Shown here piece by piece: positions 45,113 to 54,378 of a DNA stretch of 64,000 nucleotides (position 1 is the first letter of the stretch; each line of letters begins with the position of its first letter). A program made the translations under genes and the position numbers. The DNA is from Sphingobacteriales bacterium (GTDB taxonomy: Bacteria > Bacteroidota > Bacteroidia > Chitinophagales > JADIYW01), in contig JADKIQ010000009.1 of the NCBI GenBank assembly GCA_016721245.1, forward strand, positions 186,001 to 250,000, read 5' to 3'. Under the pieces are notes generated by a model that worked only from the letters and a program-made list of their open reading frames with translations, did no database searches and was not told where the DNA came from.

Positions 45113-45333
45113 TTACCATCATACAGCAAAGAGCAAAATGCATTGGCTGCAATTATTGTGTAGAGCTGGCTCCGCAGCGCTGGCGCATGAGCCGTAAAGA
45201 TGGAAAAAGTGTGCTGCTGGAAAGTAAAGACAAAAAAGGATTCTGGAGCGTAAAGGTCAGAGAAGATGAACTGGATAGCAATCTCAAAGCAGCCAAAGCC
45301 TGCCCGGTGAATATCATACAAATTATAGAATAA
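45109..45333 (+). CDS. single-cluster 4Fe-4S ferredoxin
   Basis: A 74-residue protein with the pattern CxxCxxC (CIGCNYC, residues 11-17) and a distant CP pair near residue 65 (ACPVNIIQI). This is a monocluster ferredoxin of the Bacillus/Thermotoga type. The TTG start overlaps the trhP stop by two bases (ATTGA), so translation is coupled. It presumably passes electrons to the upstream U32 protein or a partner. It ends at a terminator. Confidence 0.85.
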   Translation: MITIIQQRAKCIGCNYCVELAPQRWRMSRKDGKSVLLESKDKKGFWSVKVREDELDSNLKAAKACPVNIIQIIE

Positions 45334-45366
45334 AAAAACCGCAATATAAAATTGCGGCTTTTTTAT
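45332..45366 (+). terminator. terminator after the ferredoxin gene
   Basis: Stem CCGCAAT/ATTGCGG with a 5-nt loop, flanked by A and T tracts. It could serve both convergent genes. Confidence 0.85.
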
Positions 45367-45393
45367 TATCTAGTTATTTCATCAACTCATTAA

Positions 45394-45903
45394 TTACATG
45401 CCCTGCTCATCTGCAGTTGGTCCGTACATACCCGGTACCGGCACACCTAATAAACGCAAATATACAGTTAGCTGTCCGCGGTGGTGGTAGATATGGTTAA
45501 AGGTGAAGCTGCGCAATACCGCAATTTTCGGCATGGTAAAATAAATCGTTTCTCCATTACGCATGGTCCATGTTTCGTTCACCAATATTTCAGCACTGGT
45601 ATTTTGTATCGATTGCAAAGCAGCTGCAACGCAATCGTCGTGGATTTTTAATAAATCCTCTGTCGTGGCAACGGATTTTGGTTTATAGTCGCCTTTTGAA
45701 AAATCCAGTTCTGGTTGCTCTAAAGTAATAGGTACCCATTCCGGTATTTCTGCCACATGCGTGGCCAGTTGTTCCAGTGTCATCGATTTTTCATGCGGCT
45801 TCCACGATAGCTTATCCATCGGTACTCTTTCTAATAATTTACGGGTACTTGCGCATTCATGCGTGTACTCGTTCGTCAGACTTTTAATGATATTAAATTC
45901 CAT
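45394..45903 (-). CDS. DinB-family protein
   Basis: A 169-residue four-helix-bundle protein of the DinB/YfiT-like group. The three potential metal His are in LEQLATHVAEIPEW (about residue 48) and FTFNHIYHHRGQLTVYLRLLG (about residues 136-140), followed by GVPVPGMYGPTADE, typical of the family. Some relatives are bacillithiol or other thiol S-transferases, but most are unassigned. It stands alone on the minus strand, convergent with the ferredoxin gene. Confidence 0.88.
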   Translation of the reverse strand: MEFNIIKSLTNEYTHECASTRKLLERVPMDKLSWKPHEKSMTLEQLATHVAEIPEWVPITLEQPELDFSKGDYKPKSVATTEDLLKIHDDCVAAALQSIQNTSAEILVNETWTMRNGETIYFTMPKIAVLRSFTFNHIYHHRGQLTVYLRLLGVPVPGMYGPTADEQGM

Positions 45904-46053
45904 TCGCTTTTCTTTTTTGTAAAAATAAACTAAAATTTGTTTTCAACGTAATGGTAATATCTCTCTGATAACATTCTTTCACAAAAAACATACTTTTACG
46001 GCTATTGATTTGATACCATGTCAGAAGCAGATTTGAAGCAACAAAAGAAGAAA

Positions 46054-47304
46054 ATGAAGAAATTATTTTTGACGTTATATATATTGTTATGCGGCTTGTG
46101 TTTAACGTATTGTCAGCATAACGGAAACAGAACACCTACCGGATTTATACAGCCGGAAGTGAATCCTGCGCTGTACCAGAATCACGATAAAGAAAAAATT
46201 AATTTACAGGATACCGATATTGTAAAAAAAATACACGCACTTGATTGTTATTTTGAAGACAAAGTAAAACTCAACGGATTTAACGGTTCAGTTTTAATTT
46301 CTTATAAAGGAACACCCATTTTTGAGCGCTACTATGGGTACAAAAATTACGCAACACAGGAAAGGCTGACACCACGTTCTTCTTTTCAGATTGCCTCTAC
46401 TTCCAAAACATTTACAGCCGGTGCCATTATGCTTCTGCTGCAGCAAAATATGTTGTCGCTGGATGATACACTGGAAAAATATTTCCCTGGATTCCCATAC
46501 AAGGGAATTACCATCAGAATGCTGCTGAACCACCGCTCCGGCTTGCCCAACTATTTAAATTTTTCCGAAGAATACTGGAAGAATAAAAAGCAGTTTATGT
46601 CGAATGAGGATGTGCTGAAGATGATGTATAAATTCAAACCCAAAGCACTGAATTCTCCGGACACTCATTTCAGGTACAACAATACCAACTATGTTTTACT
46701 GGCGCTAATTGTAGAAAAAGTTTCCGGGGTTCCGTTTTGTGATTTCATGCATCAGAATATTTTTATTCCGCTGGGTATGCTGGATACCTGGTATTACGAC
46801 CCATTGAGTACACGACCATCAGCTACTAAGGGCTACAAGGGCTCTCGCTGGCTGGAAGATGAAATTGTATATACGGATGGCGTGATGGGCGACAAAGGAA
46901 TTTACAGTACTGTGCAGGATTTGTACAAATGGGATCAGGCACTGTATTCAGGAAAATTTATCCGCTCGGAAATTTTAGGACTGGCCTTTACGCCGCAAAG
47001 CTTTGAAAAAGCAGGTAACAAAAATTACGGATTGGGATGGCGTATGAACGACCAGCCGGATGGAACACGTTTGATTTATCATAACGGATGGTGGCATAGT
47101 TACAATTCTGTCTTTAACCGAAAAATCAGCGATAAAACAACGGTTATTATTTTAAGCAACCACTATAGCCAAAGTGTTTACAAGATTCAGGCAGTCTGGG
47201 ATATTTTATATGGTGACGGCATAGTAAGTACTACCGAAGACGACGGCAGCAGCGAAACGACAAAGAAGTTAAATTCAGATAGTTTACTGGAAATGCAAAA
47301 ATAA
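46054..47304 (+). CDS. serine hydrolase, class C beta-lactamase-like lipoprotein
   Basis: A 416-residue lipoprotein (signal residues 1-18, lipobox LTYC). The hydrolase domain has the catalytic motifs SxxK in QIASTSKTF, YxN in YNNTNYVLL and a HxG-type third motif in YHNGWWHS. This is the family of esterases, D-amino-acid peptidases and EstB-like enzymes. The C-terminus after about residue 400 is Ser/Glu-rich and likely disordered. The ATG at 46054 begins the signal peptide; the longer frame from 46018 adds only basic residues in front. Confidence 0.88.
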   Translation: MKKLFLTLYILLCGLCLTYCQHNGNRTPTGFIQPEVNPALYQNHDKEKINLQDTDIVKKIHALDCYFEDKVKLNGFNGSVLISYKGTPIFERYYGYKNYATQERLTPRSSFQIASTSKTFTAGAIMLLLQQNMLSLDDTLEKYFPGFPYKGITIRMLLNHRSGLPNYLNFSEEYWKNKKQFMSNEDVLKMMYKFKPKALNSPDTHFRYNNTNYVLLALIVEKVSGVPFCDFMHQNIFIPLGMLDTWYYDPLSTRPSATKGYKGSRWLEDEIVYTDGVMGDKGIYSTVQDLYKWDQALYSGKFIRSEILGLAFTPQSFEKAGNKNYGLGWRMNDQPDGTRLIYHNGWWHSYNSVFNRKISDKTTVIILSNHYSQSVYKIQAVWDILYGDGIVSTTEDDGSSETTKKLNSDSLLEMQK

Positions 47305-47337
47305 AAATCCTGAGCAACCACGCTCAGGACTATTTTA
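47303..47337 (+). terminator. terminator after the serine hydrolase gene
   Basis: Stem TCCTGAGC/GCTCAGGA with a 6-nt loop, followed by an AT-rich stretch. The rest of the gap to 47428 holds no gene. Confidence 0.65.
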
Positions 47338-47427
47338 AACCAACCAAATGAAAATGTTTTTTAACTTTTATCTAAACCAATTAAGATATCAATTAAGTAA
47401 CAATTCTCGTGCCAAAATGCTTTTTGG

Positions 47428-48522
47428 TTAGTTAATTTTTTGTTTTTCGCGAATTTTTTCTTCTGTTTTTCGCTTTTCCTCCAGTTTCTGTTTTATTTTC
47501 CATTCTTTCATTAAAACAGCATGTTTTACCTCTTCCAGCGAATCATATACAATGCCCACAATCATGTTGTTCAGCTCCTTGCCTTCCGGATGTTCATTGT
47601 CTAAGAAAGATTCAATCAGCCCGTGCGTAACCTCTTTCACGCCTCGGGTATTGTTCGGGTCGATAATATCTTTCATCAGTTTGTCAATGGTATTAAAGGT
47701 AACATCCGCCACCGCTTTGTCCAGTGTTTCCTGAAAAATCTTTCCAAGCCCTGGAATGTATCTCAGCTTATCTACTGTATCATTTTCGAGAATGGCTTCG
47801 CTGATAATCTTCTCTACGTATATCTTTAATTCATAACGATATTGCGAATAAGATATATTCATGGCTTCCCCGATACGGTTGGTCAGGTAGTTAACAATAG
47901 CATCTTCTTTTGGCTTAATTACATTGGTAACAATCTTTGTCACTAAAGGAGAACCTTTCTGCACCTCTTCCTGTGCCATGGTAATCATTTTGGCAATTAC
48001 GCGGTCGGCCACTTCTTCTACCACCACTTCCGAAACAAATGCAGACTGTTTGAAAACAAATGTTTTGGTTAAATCAAAAACCCCTAAACGTTGTAAGCGG
48101 TATATCAAGCCAAACAAACGGATAAACCCGAAAAAGTTAAGCCCATTGATAATCGGAATGCACATAATTACATCGTACCAATGTACAAAAGGATAAAACC
48201 ACCATTTGTCATATTTCTTCCGGTAAATACTTCGTATCCATCTGAAAAGAAGTTCAGCAACATAAATTCCTACAAAAATTAAATCATATTGCAGCACATT
48301 ACGATAAATATGTGCGGCATACCAATCGTGGAAAGCAGCCGACACATAATGGATGCTTTGAGCAAAAAAGGAGAATTGAAATAAAAATCCGAAAAACAGG
48401 TATAACAAGTTGATGATAACGATAATCAACATAGATAAATCCATCCAGAAAAGATGGGACGAATCTGCAGAGCGTAATTTCTCTACATCAATCTTAAACA
48501 TGCTACGTACTTTGTCTAACAT
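47428..48522 (-). CDS. membrane protein with voltage-sensor-like four-helix region
   Basis: A 364-residue protein. Four hydrophobic helices lie at about residues 27-50, 78-97, 108-126 and 128-146. The second ends ELLFRWIRS, the third is WYDVIMCIPI and the fourth is FIRLFGLIYRLQRLG with spaced Arg residues, which recalls the S2-S4 helices of ion-channel voltage sensors. No pore helix or selectivity filter follows. Instead there is a soluble helical region of about 200 residues and a charged coiled-coil tail. The function is unknown. Confidence 0.7.
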   Translation of the reverse strand: MLDKVRSMFKIDVEKLRSADSSHLFWMDLSMLIIVIINLLYLFFGFLFQFSFFAQSIHYVSAAFHDWYAAHIYRNVLQYDLIFVGIYVAELLFRWIRSIYRKKYDKWWFYPFVHWYDVIMCIPIINGLNFFGFIRLFGLIYRLQRLGVFDLTKTFVFKQSAFVSEVVVEEVADRVIAKMITMAQEEVQKGSPLVTKIVTNVIKPKEDAIVNYLTNRIGEAMNISYSQYRYELKIYVEKIISEAILENDTVDKLRYIPGLGKIFQETLDKAVADVTFNTIDKLMKDIIDPNNTRGVKEVTHGLIESFLDNEHPEGKELNNMIVGIVYDSLEEVKHAVLMKEWKIKQKLEEKRKTEEKIREKQKIN

Positions 48523-48573
48523 AAAGTGAAGATAGGAAAATTTTCAAGATGCAGAATTCCAAAACAGCAACTG

Positions 48574-49860
48574 TCAGAATTTTATAAAACGTTCCCAGCA
48601 GGCTTTTTCCAGCAGTTCGCGATCATCCGGATGCGCAATTTCTATAAGCGCTTTGGCGCGCTGACGAAGATTTTTCCCGTATAAATAAGCAACACCAAAT
48701 TCTGTTACAATAAAATGAACATGTCCTCGTGTAGTCACCACACCTGCACCTTGTTTTAAAAATGGTACAATACGGGGCTCCCCTTTTTTAGTGCGCGAAG
48801 TAAGCGCAATGATAGGTTTGCCGCCCTGGCTGAGCGCCGCGCCTCGAATGAAATCCATTTGCCCGCCGATGCCGCTGAACAGTTTTGAACCGATGCTGTC
48901 TGCGCAAACCTGTCCCGTGATATCTACTTCGATGGCACTGTTGATGGCCACCACTTTCGGATTTTTACTGATAATGTGCGGATCGTTGACAAAATCAATA
49001 TCCAGAAAAGCAAAGGCAGGATTGTCGTCCACATAGTCGTAGAGCTTTTTAGTGCCTACGGCAAAACCCGTCACCGTTTTATACGGATGAATAATTTTTT
49101 TTGAATTATTGATGATGTCTTTTTCAAATAAATCGATGATACCGTCGCTGCACATCTCCGTGTGAATGCCCAGATTCTTATGGTTGTTCAGCGATTTCAG
49201 TACCGCATCCGGAATAGTACCGATGCCGGTTTGCAGGGTGCTGCCGTCATCAATCAGTTCCGCAATAAATTTACCTATCTGCAATTCCTCTTTGCCCACT
49301 TTTGCACTGTAATCCACTACATGCAGCGCATGCGCTGAATAAACAAAAGAGTGAATCCGGTCGGTGTGTATCATGCTGTCGCCGTGTGTGCGAGGCACGT
49401 TCGGGTTTACCTGCGCGATGATGTGTTTGGCAGTACTGACGGCGGCACGGGCAATATCTACACTCACGCCTAAGGAGCAATAGCCGTGTTTGTCGGGCGG
49501 TGAAACCTGTATCAACGCTACATCCAAAGGGAGTTGCCCGTTTTTGAAAAGGTCGGGAATATCGCTTAGGAAAACCGGAACAAAATCTGCGCGACCTTCA
49601 TTAACGGACTGACGCACGCTGTCGCTAACAAACAAACAGTTGATGTGAAAATTGTTTTCGTATTCGGGACGGTCCACGACAATATCACCCAATACTGAAA
49701 TAAACGTGAGTTCTACGTTCTGTAAACGCGGAGCTTGTTTCGCCAATTCAGCCAACAGGAAATTTGGCGTCATAGCGCTGCCGTGTACATAAACGCGGTC
49801 GCCGCTTTTTATAATGGATAAGGCTTCTTCAGCAGATTGATAAGAAATTTCTTTGTACAT
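48574..49860 (-). CDS. acetyl-CoA hydrolase/4-hydroxybutyrate CoA-transferase family protein
   Basis: A 428-residue CoA-transferase. It has the N-terminal RVYVHGSAMTPNFLL and VQVSPPDKHGYCSLG-type substrate stretches, GIGTIPDAVL, the GGQMDFIRGA motif of the second CoA-transferase domain, and the C-terminal TEFGVAYLYGKNLRQRAKALIEIAHPDDR. It moves CoA between acyl-CoAs and carboxylates such as acetate, butyrate or 4-hydroxybutyrate. With icmF in the same region it fits short-chain acyl-CoA metabolism, but the two are not in one operon. Confidence 0.9.
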   Translation of the reverse strand: MYKEISYQSAEEALSIIKSGDRVYVHGSAMTPNFLLAELAKQAPRLQNVELTFISVLGDIVVDRPEYENNFHINCLFVSDSVRQSVNEGRADFVPVFLSDIPDLFKNGQLPLDVALIQVSPPDKHGYCSLGVSVDIARAAVSTAKHIIAQVNPNVPRTHGDSMIHTDRIHSFVYSAHALHVVDYSAKVGKEELQIGKFIAELIDDGSTLQTGIGTIPDAVLKSLNNHKNLGIHTEMCSDGIIDLFEKDIINNSKKIIHPYKTVTGFAVGTKKLYDYVDDNPAFAFLDIDFVNDPHIISKNPKVVAINSAIEVDITGQVCADSIGSKLFSGIGGQMDFIRGAALSQGGKPIIALTSRTKKGEPRIVPFLKQGAGVVTTRGHVHFIVTEFGVAYLYGKNLRQRAKALIEIAHPDDRELLEKACWERFIKF

Positions 49861-49952
49861 GATGTTTTGTAAATCTAAGAAATTGCAGGGGATTTTGAAA
49901 ATGGATGTGTATTGTATCTCTAATTATATGGTGAATTATTCCATTAAAAATA

Positions 49953-50303
49953 CTAAAGCAAATGAACCAAAAAAAGGAATAAGAAATGTTGAAATGTCGA
50001 AAACTCTTCAAGATTAGAAAAACCTCTTTTGTAAGGATTTGGTTCTCTTTTAAATATTTTAATGTACAATAACCTTGATAAATTAAAGAGGCAATAGAAA
50101 TAAAATGGAAACAGAGCAAATGAAATTTCTATAAAATCTAAGTCTTTATTTTTTAAATAATTTTGATAGTTTACGATTCCTAAAACAAAGAAAGATAATG
50201 GTGCTAAGCCAAATAATAAATTATATTTTGGGTTAATTAAAATCTTTTTATTAGTTGTCAGAATCATAAAGATTCCAATAATTATAACTCCAGTCAATAA
50301 CAT
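49953..50303 (-). CDS. small membrane protein, unknown
   Basis: A 116-residue protein with predicted helices at about residues 2-16, 28-45, 60-80 and a hydrophobic C-terminus. No family is recognised. The AT content is higher than in the flanking CoA-transferase and metH genes. Competing frames on the same strand are less hydrophobic-regular. It may be a genuine small integral membrane protein. Confidence 0.45.
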   Translation of the reverse strand: MLLTGVIIIGIFMILTTNKKILINPKYNLLFGLAPLSFFVLGIVNYQNYLKNKDLDFIEISFALFPFYFYCLFNLSRLLYIKIFKREPNPYKRGFSNLEEFSTFQHFLFLFLVHLL

Positions 50304-50339
50304 GCGCTCTTTAAACTAATAATTATTTATAAAAGTTCC

Positions 50340-53039
50340 TTATACATCATAATTCAACACACTCTGCAGCCATCGTTCAATCTCTTCTGTTTTCATATTC
50401 TTGCGTTGTGCGTAGTCTTCCACCTGATCTTTCGCTATTTTTCCGATACCAAAATATTTACTGTCGGGATGCGAGAAATACCAACCACTCACGCTGGATG
50501 CCGGATACATGGCGTTGCTTTCCGTTAAGATAATGCCTGCATTTTTTTCTGCATCCAGCAATTTAAACAACATTGGTTTTTCAGTATGGTCAGGGCAAGC
50601 AGGATAGCCCGGTGCCGGACGGATGCCCTGATACTTTTCTTTGATTAATTCTTCGCTGGTCAGGGATTCTTCTGAGGTGTATTTCCAGAATTCTGTACGT
50701 ACGCGCTCATGCATACGTTCCGCAAAGGCTTCCGCTAAACGGTCGGCCAACGCTGCCAGCATAATTTTATTATAATCGTCGTGGTTTTCTTCAAAGTGTT
50801 TTAACCATTTTTCTATGCCAATACCGGAGGTTACCGCAAATCCGCCGATATAATCTTCCTTACCGCTTTCCGCAGGTGCTACAAAATCACTCAAACAATA
50901 ATTTGGCAGGCCTTCGCCTTTTTTATTTTGCTGGCGCAGATGATGCAGTACGGTTTTGCGTTTATCCGTTAATAACTCCGGATGGTCGATGTTTTTTAAT
51001 TCGATATCATCCTCTTGGCTGTTTGCTTCAAAGAAACCAACGACCGCTTTTGCGGTCAGCCATTTTTCCGCAATGATTTTATCCAGCAATGCATTGGCAT
51101 CTGCGAATAATTTTTTGGCTTCCGTACCCACCACTTTGTCTTCTAAAATATTCGGATATTTTCCATGCAGTTCCCAGGTAGAGAAAAACGGCGTCCAATC
51201 GATATATTTTCTAAGTTCTCCTAAATCATAATCTTCAAAAACTTTTGTTCCTAAAAAAGTTGGTTTCGGCGGCGTGTAATTACTGAAATCTAAATTTAAT
51301 TTGTTTTTACGCGCTTCTTCTATCGAAATATAATCTTTCGCAATTTGTTTACCCTGGTGGCGTTTACGCATCATTTCATATTCTGCACGGATATCCGCTT
51401 CAAAGATGATGCGGCTTTCTTTATTTAATAAACTGCTGGCCACCGGCACACTGCGCGATGCATCTAACACATGTATGGTAGGCTGGTCGTAGTTCGGTTC
51501 TATTTTTACAGCAGTATGTATTTTAGACGTCGTGGCACCACCAATTAATAAAGGCTGTTTCATGCCGCGGCGTTTCATTTCTTTCGCCACAAAAACCATC
51601 TCATCTAAAGATGGTGTAATCAATCCGCTTAAGCCGATGATGTCTACGTCTTCTTTTTCTGCGGCATCTAAAATTTTATCACAAGGCACCATCACGCCTA
51701 AATCGATAATCTCGAAATTATTACAAGCCAACACCACACCCACAATGTTTTTTCCAATGTCGTGTACGTCGCCTTTCACGGTGGCTAATAAAATTTTGCC
51801 CTGCTTGTTGCTCTCTCCTACTTGCTTGGATGCTTCGATATATGGCAATAAATACGCGACCGATTTTTTCATCACACGTGCAGATTTTACTACCTGCGGC
51901 AAGAACATTTTTCCTGCGCCAAACAAATCACCTACTACATTCATGCCATCCATCAGCGGACCTTCGATAACGCTTAATGGTTTATCAAACTGCAACCGGC
52001 ATTCTTCCGTGTCTTCATCAATAAAGTCTACAATCCCTTTTACTAAAGCATGTTTCAGTCGCTCGTTCACCGCTTGATTTCTCCAGGATAAATCTTCTTC
52101 TTTTTTCTTGGCGCTTCCTTTTACAGTTTCCGCATATTCCAGTAAGCGTTCGGTAGAGTCTTCTCTTCTGTTTAATAAAACATCTTCTACTCTTTCCAGC
52201 AATCCTTTTTCGATGTTGTCGTATACTTCCAGCATCGTCGGATTTACAATGCCCATATCCATGCCTTCTTTAATCGCATGGTATAAAAATGCCGAGTGCA
52301 TGGCTTCGCGCACAATATTATTTCCTCTGAAAGAGAAAGAAACGTTGGAAACACCGCCGCTCACATGTGCGCCTTTTAAATTCGTGCGAATCCATTTGGT
52401 GGCGCGGAAAAAATCAAGTGCATTATTGCGGTGTTCATCCATCCCTGTTGCGACAGGAAAAATATTCGGGTCGAAAATAATATCGTTCGGATTGAATTTT
52501 ACCACATTGACCATGATGTCGTAACTGCGCTGGCAGATTTCAATACGACGTTCATAGCTGTCGGCTTGTCCGTCTTCGTCGAATGCCATGATAACCGTTG
52601 CAGCACCGTATTTTTTAATCAGTTTTGCCTGACGGATAAAATCTTCCTCACCACCTTTTAAACTGATGGAATTCACGATGCCTTTTCCTTGTATGCATTT
52701 TAATCCGGCTTCGATGATTTCCCATTTGGAAGAGTCAATCATAATGGGAATACGGGAAATTTCCGGTTCGGATGCAATCAGATTTAAAAATTGCACCATC
52801 GCTTTGGTGCCGTCAATCATCCCTTCATCCATGTTTACGTCTAGCACTTGAGCACCGCCGCGCACCTGATCCATCGCCACCGCTAATGCATCTTCAAAGC
52901 GTTCCTCTTTGATCATCTTTAAGAAAGCTTTGGAGCCGGTTACGTTGGTACGCTCACCAATATTAATGAAGTTAGATTCTTTCGTAACGAGTAGCGGTTC
53001 AAGACCACTTAATTTTAAAATATTATTTGTCGCTGTCAT
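50340..53039 (-). CDS. metH: methionine synthase MetH, C-terminal component (pterin, B12 and activation domains)
   Basis: An approximately 900-residue protein covering the methyltetrahydrofolate domain (NFINIGERTNVTGSKAFLK), the cobalamin cap and B12 domain (VKGDVHDIGKNIVGVVL, with the cobalt-ligand His), and the AdoMet activation domain (RPAPGYPACPDHTEK). The homocysteine domain is encoded separately just upstream (53044). The start is placed at 53039 (MTATNN); a longer frame starts four codons earlier inside the upstream gene. Together the two genes make one cobalamin-dependent methionine synthase, controlled by the SAM-I riboswitch at 54131. Confidence 0.95.
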   Translation of the reverse strand: MTATNNILKLSGLEPLLVTKESNFINIGERTNVTGSKAFLKMIKEERFEDALAVAMDQVRGGAQVLDVNMDEGMIDGTKAMVQFLNLIASEPEISRIPIMIDSSKWEIIEAGLKCIQGKGIVNSISLKGGEEDFIRQAKLIKKYGAATVIMAFDEDGQADSYERRIEICQRSYDIMVNVVKFNPNDIIFDPNIFPVATGMDEHRNNALDFFRATKWIRTNLKGAHVSGGVSNVSFSFRGNNIVREAMHSAFLYHAIKEGMDMGIVNPTMLEVYDNIEKGLLERVEDVLLNRREDSTERLLEYAETVKGSAKKKEEDLSWRNQAVNERLKHALVKGIVDFIDEDTEECRLQFDKPLSVIEGPLMDGMNVVGDLFGAGKMFLPQVVKSARVMKKSVAYLLPYIEASKQVGESNKQGKILLATVKGDVHDIGKNIVGVVLACNNFEIIDLGVMVPCDKILDAAEKEDVDIIGLSGLITPSLDEMVFVAKEMKRRGMKQPLLIGGATTSKIHTAVKIEPNYDQPTIHVLDASRSVPVASSLLNKESRIIFEADIRAEYEMMRKRHQGKQIAKDYISIEEARKNKLNLDFSNYTPPKPTFLGTKVFEDYDLGELRKYIDWTPFFSTWELHGKYPNILEDKVVGTEAKKLFADANALLDKIIAEKWLTAKAVVGFFEANSQEDDIELKNIDHPELLTDKRKTVLHHLRQQNKKGEGLPNYCLSDFVAPAESGKEDYIGGFAVTSGIGIEKWLKHFEENHDDYNKIMLAALADRLAEAFAERMHERVRTEFWKYTSEESLTSEELIKEKYQGIRPAPGYPACPDHTEKPMLFKLLDAEKNAGIILTESNAMYPASSVSGWYFSHPDSKYFGIGKIAKDQVEDYAQRKNMKTEEIERWLQSVLNYDV

Positions 53040-53043
53040 TCTA

Positions 53044-54054
53044 TTATGCAATTACGCTTTCTTCAATTTTTCTCGGTTTGTATTCTTTTGCTATTTCTGC
53101 AATGCGTTTAATATGCGGAGGTGTGGTACCGCAGCATCCGCCTAAAATATTCACTAATCCCAGTTCTAAAAATTCACGGATTTGCTGACCCATCATGTCC
53201 GGTGTTTCGTCGTAGGCGCCAAACTCATTAGGCAATCCTGCATTTGGATAAGCACTTACCAGGAAAGGTGCTTCTTTTGCCAGTATTTGTAAATATGGTC
53301 TCAATTCTTTTGCACCTAAGGCACAATTTAAGCCAATAGAAAACAAGGGAACGTGTGCCAGGGAAATTAAAAAGGCTTCCGTGGTTTGTCCGCTCAGCGT
53401 TCTGCCGCTGGCATCTGTGATAGTACCGGAAATGGAAACAGGATATTCTCTGCCAATATCTTCAAATAGAGACTGTACGGCAAATAATGCAGCTTTGGCA
53501 TTAAGCGTATCAAAAATAGTTTCGATTAATAATAAATCGGATCCGCCTTCAATCAAAGCTTTGGCCTGATCGTAATAAGCGGCTACCAGTTGGTCAAAGG
53601 TAACGGCACGGTAACCCGGGTCGTTTACATCCGGTGAAATAGAGCAGGTTCGGTTCGTTGGCCCCATAGCACCCGCTACAAAACGCGGTTTATGCGGTTC
53701 TTTTGCCGTCATTTCATCTGCCACTTCTCTGGCAATTTTGGCACTTTGAAAGTTGATGTCGTAAACAGCATCCTCAAGGTGGTAATCCGCCTGTGCAATA
53801 GTTGTTCCGCTGAAGGTATTGGTTTCTACAATGTCGGCACCTGCTTCAAAATACTGTCGATGAATTTCTTTGATGATTTCCGGTCGTGTAATGGATAATA
53901 AATCGTTATTTCCTTTTAATGGATGTGAATGATTTATCCATCTGTCTCCGCGATAGTCTTCTTCTTCCAGTTTGTAGCGCTGGATCATGGTTCCCATGGC
54001 ACCATCGAGAATAAGGATGCGTTCCTGTGCAATTTTATAAAGTAAGTCACTCAT
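53044..54054 (-). CDS. metH: methionine synthase MetH, homocysteine S-methyltransferase component
   Basis: A 336-residue TIM-barrel protein with the N-terminal ILDGAMGTMIQRYKLEEEDYRG and the zinc Cys residues in IGLNCALGAKELRP and NILGGCCGTTPPHI. It is the homocysteine-activating module that is usually fused to the N-terminus of MetH. Here it is a separate gene, with its stop four bases before the downstream component's start. An unusually good Shine-Dalgarno sequence (GGAGG, 6-8 bp before the ATG) is present, which is rare in Bacteroidota. A SAM-I riboswitch lies about 80 bp upstream. Confidence 0.94.
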   Translation of the reverse strand: MSDLLYKIAQERILILDGAMGTMIQRYKLEEEDYRGDRWINHSHPLKGNNDLLSITRPEIIKEIHRQYFEAGADIVETNTFSGTTIAQADYHLEDAVYDINFQSAKIAREVADEMTAKEPHKPRFVAGAMGPTNRTCSISPDVNDPGYRAVTFDQLVAAYYDQAKALIEGGSDLLLIETIFDTLNAKAALFAVQSLFEDIGREYPVSISGTITDASGRTLSGQTTEAFLISLAHVPLFSIGLNCALGAKELRPYLQILAKEAPFLVSAYPNAGLPNEFGAYDETPDMMGQQIREFLELGLVNILGGCCGTTPPHIKRIAEIAKEYKPRKIEESVIA

Positions 54055-54130
54055 ATAAACCTCCGTTTTTTCTGATGAAAAATCCGTTCTGTTATTATTA
54101 ACTTACTTTGATGGTGGTAGAGATTTAACT

Positions 54131-54248
54131 CGACTTATCTTTTCCAAACAATCGTATTTGGATAGGATTTAGCACCTTCCAAACGATTGAGCGTTTAGGG
54201 TTGCTAAGGTTTCACAGGGCCTATTCCCTCCGCCTTTCAAAATAAGTT
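54131..54248 (-). promoter_or_regulatory. SAM-I (S-box) riboswitch upstream of metH
   Basis: On the minus strand the S-box core is clear: GGCGGAGGGAATAGGCCC, then TGTGAAACCTTAGCAACC and, after a variable P3/P4 region, AAGGTGCTAAATCC. P1 is closed by AACTTAT (54248 side) with ATAAGT (54138 side). A second pairing TTTGG...CCAAA is in the P4/P3 part. It lies in the 5' leader of the metH pair. SAM binding should lower methionine synthase expression. No clear intrinsic terminator follows, so control at translation of the GGAGG-preceded start is possible. Confidence 0.9.
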
Positions 54249-54319
54249 ATTATAAAAGAACAAAATTATAGTGCAAATATACAAACTGGAATTCAGATTT
54301 ACAATTGCCATAGGACAAT

Positions 54320-54352
54320 AAAAAAGCCCAAAGTTTAACTTAGGGCTTTTTA
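54320..54352 (-). terminator. terminator between the lipoprotein island and metH leader
   Basis: Stem AAAAAGCCC(T)AAGTTAAACTT(T)GGGCTTTTT on the minus strand. It ends transcription from the lipoprotein at 54966 before the SAM riboswitch. Confidence 0.85.
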
Positions 54353-54378
54353 TAATTTTTTAAAACGTTGTCGATAAA

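Noticed and set aside
49829..50119. 96-codon frame overlapping the CoA-transferase start
   Set aside because: It overlaps the start of a well-supported gene and competes with the more regular membrane protein frame at 49953-50303.
51532..52077. 181-codon open frame antisense to metH
   Set aside because: It lies wholly opposite conserved MetH domains, and its protein is a low-complexity Ser/Thr/Phe-rich shadow.
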